Shown: piece by piece, positions 6,598-10,810 of the stretch
Layout: the number at the start of each line of letters is the position of its first letter
Numbering within the stretch: the stretch's first letter is position 1
DNA from: Lachnospiraceae bacterium
GTDB taxonomy: Bacteria > Bacillota > Clostridia > Lachnospirales > Lachnospiraceae
NCBI GenBank assembly: GCA_004556655.1
Contig: SFGF01000105.1
Coordinates: 1 to 10,810 of the forward strand
Length of the DNA stretch: 10,810 nucleotides
Direction: 5' to 3'
Translations under genes and position numbers: made by a program
Notes under the pieces: generated by a model
Told to the model about the DNA's origin: nothing
Seen by the model: the letters and a program-made list of their open reading frames with translations, nothing else
Databases searched by the model: none

Positions 6598-6915
6598 TTA
6601 TTCTATCTCCCCTGTCCAATCCAGAATTCCTCCACACTCGATCACGCTTGAATATCCAAGTGCTGCCAGTTTAGCCGCTGCTTTCTGACTTCTTCGACCA
6701 CTACGACAATATACATAGATCCGTTGATCTTTGTCCGGGAGTTCCACCGGATTCTCATCCATAATGTCTTCATTTTCAATGTTGATAGCGCCTGGAATAT
6801 GGCCTTCTGCATATTCATCTGCTCGTCTTACATCCACGATAATGTAGGAACCATCTTGCGCAAAAGCTTCTTTCGCCTCTTCCATTATGATTGCTGCGAT
6901 ATATTTTTTCTTCAT
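6598..6915 (-). CDS. Single-domain rhodanese-like sulfurtransferase
   Basis: Cytoplasmic one-domain rhodanese (about 105 aa) that would carry a persulfide sulfur on its active cysteine. Seen are IIVDVRRADEYAEGHIPGAINI (the D-V-R and E-x-x-x-GHIPGA signatures, here split across residues about 25-46) and the active-site loop YCRSGRRS, with the cysteine at residue 70, followed by G-G-I-x-DW near the end. I chose ATG 6915 because GGTG lies 5 nt upstream. An in-frame ATG at 6933 adds six residues, but has no SD and would leave only about 12 nt after the candidate -10 at 6953-6958. Many relatives carry a lipoprotein leader; none is present here. It is bracketed by REP-like repeats. Confidence 0.85.
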   Translation of the reverse strand: MKKKYIAAIIMEEAKEAFAQDGSYIIVDVRRADEYAEGHIPGAINIENEDIMDENPVELPDKDQRIYVYCRSGRRSQKAAAKLAALGYSSVIECGGILDWTGEIE

Positions 6916-6952
6916 TCGCACACCAGCTTTCATTAAAAATAATTATTTCTCT

Positions 6953-6961
6953 ATTCTACCA
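6953..6961 (-). promoter_or_regulatory. Candidate extended -10 for the rhodanese gene
   Basis: TGG-TAGAAT on the - strand, an extended -10. The transcription start would be near 6946, giving a leader of about 30 nt to ATG 6915. No clear -35 is seen. Confidence 0.35.
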
Positions 6962-7006
6962 TAGATTGTCTCTCTACACGTATACAAATTAATGGTCCAG
7001 CCTCCG

Positions 7007-7030
7007 AAAAAACTGAGGTCCTTAGTTTTA
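7007..7030 (-). terminator. Weak hairpin with T-run after the 41-aa ORF
   Basis: On the - strand AAAACT pairs with AGTTTT around a short loop with one mismatch, followed by a run of six T. The near-palindrome also has four T on the + strand side. It overlaps the stop codon of the 41-aa ORF, a natural place for termination, but the stem is AT-rich and weak. Confidence 0.4.
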
Positions 7031-7153
7031 ACTAATCGGAAAGTCAAAGCTAAATCGTAAGGTCACCTGACACCTTGTACTCCCTTCTGACAGCTGGCTA
7101 CCTTCTACAACTGTAACCTCAAATCTCTTTTCTTTTTTCTCTTTTCCAAACAT
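7028..7153 (-). pseudogene. 41-aa ORF, probable fused start of a small gene
   Basis: ATG 7153 has a good SD (GGGGGA, 7-nt spacer) and lies only 14 nt after the stop of the LOR gene, so it is the second gene of that operon. The first dozen residues, MFGKEKKEKRFE, resemble the start of DUF6440-type small proteins (from memory). From about residue 24 the frame runs into the REP-like repeat copy 2 (7065-7078), and the sequence stops looking like a conserved protein. Best read as a gene whose body was lost and replaced by repeat sequence. It may instead be a genuine short peptide. Confidence 0.4.
7065..7078 (-). repeat. REP-like repeat, copy 2 (inverted)
   Basis: On the - strand ACAAGGTGTCAGGT, 13 of 14 bases identical to the + strand at 6549-6562. 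The two copies are inverted and about 500 bases apart, with the rhodanese gene between them. Copy 2 lies inside the 41-aa ORF. Confidence 0.5.
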
Positions 7154-7167
7154 AATCGAATCCCCCA

Positions 7168-7537
7168 CTAATTTCTAGAACATCTTTCTGCATCGATTTC
7201 TAACACAAACATTAGCGTATCCAATGCATTTTCCGGATCCTTTACATCAATAACGTAAGTATCCATCATAGTCAATATTATAATGTGGCGTCAGGAATGA
7301 AATTTCTTTGTTTAAGCATCCGATATAACTGCCGTTTTTATAAATCTCGAACTTTGGAAGGAACGTAAGAACTCTCTGAACAACCATTCCCACTTCATTT
7401 CCATAAGCATCATAGATTACAAGTTTATGCCCCCAGGACAACTGACCTTTGACCACATAAACGGTATTACCAGACTCATCATAAATTTCATAGCTGTCAA
7501 ACCAAGAAAACAATCTCTGTTTGAATAACAGTTTCAT
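7168..7537 (-). pseudogene. LURP-one-related (LOR/DUF567) protein with internal deletion
   Basis: Tubby-like beta-barrel family of unknown role in bacteria, normally about 160 aa. From ATG 7537 the frame gives MKLLFKQRLFSWFDSYEIYD..., KGQLSWGHKLVIYDAYGNEVG and PHYNIDYDG, typical of the N-terminal half, then YLRY and a stop at 7247-7249. In another frame from about 7261 comes the family C-terminus, DTYVIDVKDPENALDTLMFV and onward to ERCSRN, stop TAG 7168-7170. Roughly 40-45 residues between are missing, with a frameshift at GGATAC near 7255-7262. The match of both ends to the family is from memory. The SD (GTGAGG) is close, about 2 nt from the ATG. A TATAAT lies at 7584-7589. Confidence 0.75.
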
Positions 7538-7583
7538 AACCTCACTACTTTCTTCACTTAATCATAATAAGTTCTTTATGAAT

Positions 7584-7589
7584 ATTATA
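7584..7589 (-). promoter_or_regulatory. Candidate -10 for the LOR gene
   Basis: A perfect TATAAT on the - strand, giving a leader of about 40 nt to ATG 7537. No matching -35 at 17 nt; upstream bases read TATAGA. Confidence 0.4.
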
Positions 7590-7653
7590 ATACCAAGCTA
7601 TCACCTTCTATAAAATATGAATATTGAAGAATTAACCTGTCTTATTTCGCATC

Positions 7654-7881
7654 TCAGGATAAAATGGCAATCGTAGAATGCGAAAAGGAACAGTTCATAT
7701 CTCCATGAGATAATCTACCGTTCCTTCGATCTACCTGTTTCATTTTCTTTCTGTTGTATCCTTTTCCATTTGGCATCGTGCGCGTCATAGGATTAAATTC
7801 TCCCCAGGTATTTCTCTTCTTTGCATAATACTCTTTCTGTGCCTTCTTCGATTTCTTATTGATTGGAATATATCTGTCCAT
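7654..7881 (-). CDS. Small basic protein, 75 aa, unknown function
   Basis: Starts at ATG 7881, preceded by GGAGGG with a 7-nt spacer; an in-frame TTG five codons earlier lies on the SD and is not credible. The first 50 residues (MDRYIPINKKSKKAQKEYYA, then RGTW-like and NGKGYNRKK) are strongly basic and look like a small conserved clostridial protein family that I recall but cannot name. The last 20 or so residues (from GRLSHGDMN on) look less conserved and may be altered by a fusion. It lies 57 nt after kptA on the same strand, so it is probably cotranscribed with the RNA-repair genes. Its charge would suit nucleic-acid binding; that is inference. Confidence 0.6.
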   Translation of the reverse strand: MDRYIPINKKSKKAQKEYYAKKRNTWGEFNPMTRTMPNGKGYNRKKMKQVDRRNGRLSHGDMNCSFSHSTIAILS

Positions 7882-7912
7882 ATCGTTTCCCTCCAAAACT
7901 TTTGTAATGAGA

Positions 7913-7928
7913 AGAAGGCAAACCTTCT
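7913..7928 (-). other. Stem-loop between kptA and the 75-aa gene
   Basis: AGAAGG (7913-7918) and CCTTCT (7923-7928) with a 4-nt loop. There is no T-run after it on the - strand, so it is a processing or stability hairpin rather than a clear terminator. Confidence 0.35.
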
Positions 7929-7937
7929 CCCACTGCT

Positions 7938-8474
7938 TTATTTAAGTTTTTTCAAATACTGTACCGGTACTGCTTTCGTGAGCCATACTCCATTTACAGA
8001 TTGAAAGAATTCATAACCGTCATGGTACATCTGATTCGCAAGTACTTCATACACCACAGGTCTCCCATGTCTTGAACCGACAATAGTTGCAGTTGCTTCA
8101 TCACCAGATAAATGGACATAGAGACGGCTCTTTGGAATAAGTCCTTGTTCATCAATCGAGATTACATATTTTTCTCCCGTTCCGTGATATAAGATTACCG
8201 GCGGCTGCTTCTTCGGAAGTTCTACATCCACGTCAATGGAATGACCTTGATTTGCTCTGATCAAAGTTTTGTCTTCATTAAAAGAATATCTCTGCTTGCT
8301 ATCTGTTGTCACAATCTTCTCAAGCATTACCATATCAATGTACTGTGTCTTTGAAATACCGGTCAAAAGTTCTTCAACACTTGCCCATCCATGTTCATCT
8401 AACGAGATCCCGATAGTATCTGGCCTGTGTCGGAGAATCAAACTGATAAATCTGCTTGTTTTATTTAAATCCAT
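7938..8474 (-). CDS. kptA: RNA 2'-phosphotransferase, Tpt1/KptA family
   Basis: Removes an internal RNA 2'-phosphate using NAD+, giving ADP-ribose 1'',2''-cyclic phosphate and nicotinamide. In eukaryotes it finishes tRNA splicing; the bacterial substrate is unsettled. At 178 aa it is full length. The N-terminal winged-helix lobe carries LILRHRP with R15 and H16. R73 lies in IRANQGHS. The ADP-ribosyltransferase lobe has LYHGT (H97), VHLS (H121) and arginines at 135/138, one of which should complete the R-H-R-R tetrad. ATG 8474 has SD GGGAG 8 nt upstream. It lies downstream of rtcB on the same strand, separated by a hairpin-rich 350-nt region with an XRE stub. Its frame is intact, so it stands out in a region with many broken genes. 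Confidence 0.93.
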   Translation of the reverse strand: MDLNKTSRFISLILRHRPDTIGISLDEHGWASVEELLTGISKTQYIDMVMLEKIVTTDSKQRYSFNEDKTLIRANQGHSIDVDVELPKKQPPVILYHGTGEKYVISIDEQGLIPKSRLYVHLSGDEATATIVGSRHGRPVVYEVLANQMYHDGYEFFQSVNGVWLTKAVPVQYLKKLK

Positions 8475-8516
8475 TTACATCACTCCCTATCGTACCATTC
8501 AAACCTTTCACTCATT

Positions 8517-8572
8517 CAAGAACGCCTTGGCGTTCTTGCTGCGAGATGCGAACTCACCGCAGTGAATCCGCT
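8517..8572. repeat. Hairpin-rich intergenic element before kptA
   Basis: Holds a perfect 10-bp inverted repeat, CAAGAACGCC (8517-8526) and GGCGTTCTTG (8529-8538), with a 2-nt centre. A second stem of about 8 of 10 pairs (GCGAACTCAC against GTGAATCCGC, around 8547-8570) is followed on the + strand by TTTATTTTTT. Read on +, the latter resembles a terminator, though no + strand gene is present. The core ACGCCAAG resembles that of the hairpin at 8735-8747, so these may be copies of a dispersed repeat. Confidence 0.45.
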
Positions 8573-8583
8573 TTATTTTTTCT

Positions 8584-8697
8584 TCATGCACTTATCTGCA
8601 CCTGAATGGTTGCATCAACCACCAGAATATCATCAATCTTTACTTGTAAGAGCGCAGCCAAAACTACCAGATTATCAATCGTTGGCATCATAAACAT
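8584..8697 (-). pseudogene. C-terminal stub of an XRE-type helix-turn-helix regulator
   Basis: ATG 8697 has a strong SD (GGAGGTGG) and starts MFMMPTIDNLVVLAALLQVK, then IDDILVVDA..., stop TGA at 8584-8586, 37 aa. The PTIDNLVVLA--L-V-IDDILV stretch is the classic last helix pair of Cro/C1-type HTH domains (commonly LPSIDNLVxLAxLxxVxxDDLL). The first four HTH helices, some 50 residues, are absent. A retained start and SD joined directly to the C-terminal part fits an in-frame internal deletion. It may have regulated the rtcB-kptA group. It cannot bind DNA as it stands. Confidence 0.55.
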
Positions 8698-8710
8698 AAC
8701 TTCCACCTCC

Positions 8711-8747
8711 AAAAGGTCTACCGGACCTTTTTACGGACGCTTGGCGT
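8711..8747. repeat. Two hairpins between rtcB and the XRE stub
   Basis: AAAAGGTC (8711-8718) and GACCTTTT (8724-8731) form an 8-bp stem with a 5-nt loop and T5 on the + strand; on the - strand it lies just before the SD of the XRE stub. GACGC-TTG-GCGTC (8735-8747) is a small perfect hairpin sharing its ACGCCAAG core with the 8517-8538 palindrome. Confidence 0.4.
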
Positions 8748-8799
8748 CTCTTTCCAGCCTTCCGAGTTAAATCGAAAATCTCGAAGAGGATTTGCGGGC

Positions 8800-8839
8800 G
8801 AGCTGCACAGCAACGAAGTTGCCTTCTTATGTGCAGCTC
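8800..8839 (-). terminator. Compound hairpin at the rtcB stop codon
   Basis: A perfect 10-bp inverted repeat, GAGCTGCACA (8800-8809) and TGTGCAGCTC (8830-8839), encloses a second hairpin, GCAAC-GAA-GTTGC (8810-8822). The outer arm includes the last codons of rtcB. No T-run follows, so it is a mRNA 3' structure or a dispersed repeat more than a classical terminator. Confidence 0.35.
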
Positions 8840-9993
8840 TGCTCACGGATCACATCAATAATATCCTCCAGTGATTTGTATGCCATTGGTGCTTCGTCCA
8901 ATGTATTTTCATTAACAGAAGTTGTGTACACTCCTACCATTTCTTCTTTGTACTGATCCAGACTAAGCTCATTTTTTGCTTTGGTTCTGGACATAATTCT
9001 TCCTGCTCCATGAGGTGCAGAATAATTCCATTCGGGATTTCCTTTTCCTACCGCAAGAACACTTCCATCTCTCATATTGATTGGAATCAGAACTTTTTCA
9101 CCTTTATGTGCTGCAATTGCGCCTTTTCTCAGGATCATTTCATCCGTATCAATATAGTTATGAATCGTGTGGAATCCATCTGCTCCTGTCATTCCGGTTC
9201 TTTCAAGAATGATTTCTGCCATCTTCTCTCTGCTTCTACGAGCAAAACTCTGACAAATCACAACATCATGAAGATAATCCTCAAGATACTTTCCTGACAA
9301 ATAACAAAGGTCATCCGGCATGGAAGGCTGACTTTCATAAACCTGGAAATGAAGTTCTTTCAGGGCCTCCTGAATATCTTTCCTTCTTCCCTGTTCTTTG
9401 TAAGTTCTGATGATTTCATCTCTCTTTTCAAAATATTCACCATAGCCACGATCAAGATCCACTGCCAGTTTCTGATAAAGCTCAGCTACCTGCTTGCCAA
9501 GGTTTCTGCTGCCTGAATGAATGATCAGATACCTGGTTCCGTCTTCAGCCTCATCAACTTCAATGAAATGATTGCCACCACCCAAGGTACCCAGGGATCT
9601 TTCCAGCCTTCTTGTATCTTTGAGGTTTCTGTAACATCTAAGTTCTGTCAGATCAAATCTTTCCTGACGTCCCTCCCAGACATTCATTCCGGATGGAATG
9701 AAATGGCATGCTTCATCAAGCTTTTCAAAATCAATCTCTACTTTTCCAAGATTAACCGTATACATACCACAGCCAATATCTACACCAACCACATTTGGCA
9801 CCGCTTTATCCACGATTGTCATAGTTGTACCAATCGTACATCCTTTACCGGCATGAACATCCGGCATGATACAGATCTTTGAACCAGCAGTCATATCGTA
9901 ATCACACATTCTGCGAATCTGATCAATTGCTTCATCTTCTATGACTTTCGCATAGCAGATGGCTGTGTTTACCTTTCCTTTTATTTCTAACAT
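8827..9993 (-). CDS. rtcB: RtcB-type RNA ligase (3'-phosphate/2',3'-cyclic phosphate to 5'-OH)
   Basis: Joins RNA ends with 3'-phosphate or 2',3'-cyclic phosphate to 5'-OH using GTP and Mn2+. All catalytic residues are visible in 388 aa: D72 and C75 in VDIGCGM, H142 in GGGNHF, H159 in HSGSR, H278 in HNY, and the guanylated histidine H328 in APHGAGR. ATG 9993 has SD AAGGA 9 nt upstream; a longer in-frame start at 10065 runs through the leader RNA and is not credible. The C-terminus ends ...DIIDVIREQSCT. Relatives I recall continue with about 15 more residues ending near KPVYNFK, whose lysine touches the guanine nucleotide, so the tail may be lost. The stop lies within a 10-bp inverted repeat. 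Activity is therefore uncertain. kptA lies downstream. Confidence 0.92.
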   Translation of the reverse strand: MLEIKGKVNTAICYAKVIEDEAIDQIRRMCDYDMTAGSKICIMPDVHAGKGCTIGTTMTIVDKAVPNVVGVDIGCGMYTVNLGKVEIDFEKLDEACHFIPSGMNVWEGRQERFDLTELRCYRNLKDTRRLERSLGTLGGGNHFIEVDEAEDGTRYLIIHSGSRNLGKQVAELYQKLAVDLDRGYGEYFEKRDEIIRTYKEQGRRKDIQEALKELHFQVYESQPSMPDDLCYLSGKYLEDYLHDVVICQSFARRSREKMAEIILERTGMTGADGFHTIHNYIDTDEMILRKGAIAAHKGEKVLIPINMRDGSVLAVGKGNPEWNYSAPHGAGRIMSRTKAKNELSLDQYKEEMVGVYTTSVNENTLDEAPMAYKSLEDIIDVIREQSCT

Positions 9994-10034
9994 TTGATTA
10001 TTTCCTTCTTTCGTTTCATTTACATTTGACTCAA

Positions 10035-10081
10035 TGTTCCGCAAGGGTTGCGGGAGATATACCAACTGAGCTAACGGAACA
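10035..10081 (-). ncRNA. tRNA-like element in the rtcB leader
   Basis: On the - strand the 14-base D-arm consensus TAGCTCAGTTGGTA (10060-10073) is preceded by TGTTCCG, which pairs fully with CGGAACA at the 3' end (7-bp acceptor-like stem). The whole element is only 47 nt, so the anticodon arm, and most or all of the T-arm, are missing. Either it is a deleted tRNA gene or a tRNA mimic. The 3' strand can also form a local 6-bp hairpin, CCGCAA-CCC-TTGCGG (10039-10053), which excludes the acceptor pairing. Its place ahead of an RNA ligase gene is suggestive. Confidence 0.5.
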
Positions 10082-10115
10082 AAAAAGATCGCCTACCTTC
10101 ACCAGATAAGCGATC
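10081..10115 (-). terminator. Intrinsic-terminator-like hairpin in the rtcB leader
   Basis: GATCGC and GCGATC (10110-10115 and 10087-10092) form a 6-bp stem with a 17-nt loop, followed by six T on the - strand. It lies about 12 nt after the predicted transcription start and before the tRNA-like element, in the position of an attenuator, not of an end-of-gene terminator. Confidence 0.55.
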
Positions 10116-10133
10116 CTGAAAATCTATGTATCT

Positions 10134-10139
10134 ATTATA
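10134..10139 (-). promoter_or_regulatory. Candidate -10 of the rtcB transcript
   Basis: Perfect TATAAT on the - strand. The expected -35 region shows no TTGACA-like hexamer at 17-18 nt. The predicted start is near 10127. Confidence 0.45.
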
Positions 10140-10159
10140 CGCGGAGTATTCTTCTTCCA

Positions 10160-10300
10160 TTACTCCCTGCGTTTTCTACACAAATCCCAATAATGCTTCA
10201 TCTGATCCACGTGCACAAAATCATAGCCCTGCTCATATATATGCAGTGCTTCATGTTTAAGTTCGCTATTAAAATAAAACTTACTGATCATTGTGAACAT
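10160..10300 (-). CDS. Small protein of unknown function, 46 aa
   Basis: ATG 10300 has SD AAAGGA with a 6-nt spacer; a longer frame from GTG 10375 has no SD. The product (MFTMISKFYFNSELKHEALH, then IYEQGYDFVHVDQMKHYWDL...) is charged and rich in aromatic residues, with a basic end (CRKRRE). It has no membrane segment and no motif I can name. A TATAAT at 10384-10389 could serve as its -10. It ends about 20 nt before the rtcB promoter. It may be a whole small gene or the start or end of a shortened one. Confidence 0.45.
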   Translation of the reverse strand: MFTMISKFYFNSELKHEALHIYEQGYDFVHVDQMKHYWDLCRKRRE

Positions 10301-10383
10301 AACTTTTCCTTTCCGGATTCTTCTCTCAGAACCGCTTTTAATCTTCCTGTAACATAGGATAACACTTTTTCCCACGATTGTAA

Positions 10384-10389
10384 ATTATA
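10384..10389 (-). promoter_or_regulatory. Candidate -10 for the 46-aa gene
   Basis: Perfect TATAAT on the - strand, about 80 nt before ATG 10300. It has no recognisable -35 partner. Confidence 0.3.
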
Positions 10390-10407
10390 CTTGTGGTATA
10401 AGCTTTT

Positions 10408-10608
10408 CTATTTCCTCAATATTTTCTCCATTGCCCTGCCTCTGGCAAGTTCATCCACCAGCTTATCGAGATACCGAATATCACGCATCAGCGAATTTTC
10501 AATATTTTCGACTCGAACCCCACATACAACGCCGGTAATCTTCTCCTGGTTCGGATTCATTGCCGGAGCCTGTCGGAAGAAATCGCCATAGGAAATCTCA
10601 CTATCCAT
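10408..10608 (-). CDS. Conserved-looking 66-aa protein, unknown function
   Basis: ATG 10608 overlaps the end of the upstream 27-aa ORF (ATGGATAG), and GGAG lies about 10 nt upstream. The product has a proline- and asparagine-rich start (RQAPAMNPNQEK), a short strand with GVVCGVRVE, and a C-terminal helix (RDIRYLDKLVDELARGRAME). I recall small Lachnospiraceae proteins with a similar pattern but cannot give a family name. It has one cysteine and no signal or membrane segment. It lies in an operon-like run with a DUF1801 gene upstream. Confidence 0.55.
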   Translation of the reverse strand: MDSEISYGDFFRQAPAMNPNQEKITGVVCGVRVENIENSLMRDIRYLDKLVDELARGRAMEKILRK

Positions 10609-10684
10609 GATTCTTTGTCTCCATTACTTGTGTTTTTTGTTCTTCTTCGGTTGTATTTCGAATGATTTCTTCTATCTGCTTCAT
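10601..10684 (-). CDS. Possible 27-aa ORF linking DUF1801 and the 66-aa gene
   Basis: ATG 10684 has SD GAGGAG with a 7-nt spacer, and the SD overlaps the DUF1801 stop codon. The peptide is highly charged (MKQIEEIIRNTTEEEQKTQV and a short tail) and ends at TAG 10601-10603, overlapping the start of the next gene. It is likely to be translated given the SD and overlaps. It could be the first codons of a gene shortened by deletion, or a coupling ORF. Confidence 0.35.
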   Translation of the reverse strand: MKQIEEIIRNTTEEEQKTQVMETKNHG

Positions 10685-10695
10685 GATATTGCTCC

Positions 10696-10810
10696 TCATG
10701 CATGGTTTCCGGTTTCGTAGCACCACAAGGCAATTCTTTTTATCAACTCTGCATCGACCTTGCCGTACGGAATGCGAATCGTTCCTTTATCCGTCTTATA
10801 CCCTTTCAAT
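10696..10810 (-). CDS. DUF1801 (YdhG-like) protein, C-terminal part
   Basis: The gene runs off the right edge; 37 codons and the TGA stop (10696-10698) are visible. The end reads KGYKTDKGTIRIPYGKVDAE, then LIKRIALWCYETGNHA. The K-T-x-KGTIR-P strand and the closing RIA-WCYETGNHA helix are typical of the DUF1801/iron-chaperone-like family. A 27-aa ORF starts at its stop. Function in bacteria is not established. Confidence 0.65.
   Translation of the reverse strand, partial: LKGYKTDKGTIRIPYGKVDAELIKRIALWCYETGNHA

Larger units (their letters stand above)
9994..10133 (-). promoter_or_regulatory. Structured leader of rtcB
   Basis: From the -10 at 10134-10139 to the rtcB start is about 134 nt of leader on the - strand. 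In order it holds a terminator-like hairpin (10081-10115), a tRNA-like element (10035-10081), about 20 nt of unstructured sequence and the SD. The arrangement suggests control of rtcB by RNA structure or by end processing. This is inference from the order of elements. Confidence 0.5.

Noticed and set aside
8547..8580. Terminator of a + strand gene
   Set aside because: The hairpin and T-run look right on +, but no + strand gene ends there; kept only as part of a repeat element.
10035..10081. A complete functional tRNA gene
   Set aside because: Only 47 nt, with no anticodon arm and no T-loop TTCRA; only the D-arm and acceptor-like ends are present.
1..10810. CRISPR array, transposase gene or prophage genes
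   Set aside because: No regularly spaced direct repeats, no transposase or integrase motifs and no phage structural genes were found in any frame I read.

Overview
The window looks like a low-GC Clostridia (Firmicutes) chromosome, most likely Lachnospiraceae. The grounds are purine-rich Shine-Dalgarno (SD) sites 5-10 nt before ATG, GTG and TTG starts, and family versions (RtcB, KptA, RecD2, LOR/DUF567, Nudix, DUF3137) typical of gut Lachnospiraceae. This placement is inference from protein flavour, not a database match.

Layout. On the + strand at 172-1464 there is a small membrane cluster: a DUF3137 protein, a 66-aa two-helix membrane protein coupled by an ATGA overlap, and a possible 58-aa TTG-start ORF. 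Everything from about 1550 to the right edge is on the - strand. From 2405 down to 1550 lies pnuC (nicotinamide riboside/mononucleotide transporter), preceded by a 21-codon leader ORF and followed by a strong terminator. From 6406 down to 2463 is an operon-like run: an 18-codon stub of a small conserved gene, a class I methyltransferase, an HNH nuclease, the two ends of an unidentified gene, a Nudix hydrolase, an unknown 186-aa protein and recD2, closed by two tandem terminators. From 7537 to 6598 come a LOR/DUF567 gene, a 41-aa ORF and a rhodanese, with an inverted REP-like repeat pair around the rhodanese. From 10140 down to 7654 is an RNA-repair group: rtcB (RNA 3'-phosphate ligase), an XRE-regulator stub, kptA (NAD-dependent RNA 2'-phosphotransferase) and a small basic protein. 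The far end holds small unknown genes and the C-terminus of a DUF1801 protein.

Two things stand out. First, many loci carry the recognisable start and end of a family with the middle missing, usually with a frameshift at the join: recD2, the methyltransferase, LOR, the gene between HNH and Nudix, and probably the XRE stub and a tRNA-like element. Others are fused off at one end. Either this is an accessory zone decaying by short-homology deletions, or it is an assembly or consensus artefact; raw reads would decide.

Second, the rtcB leader (about 134 nt) contains an intrinsic-terminator-like hairpin followed by a tRNA-like element with a perfect D-arm consensus and pairing acceptor ends, just ahead of an RNA ligase that sits beside kptA. 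That arrangement is the best candidate here for an under-described system.
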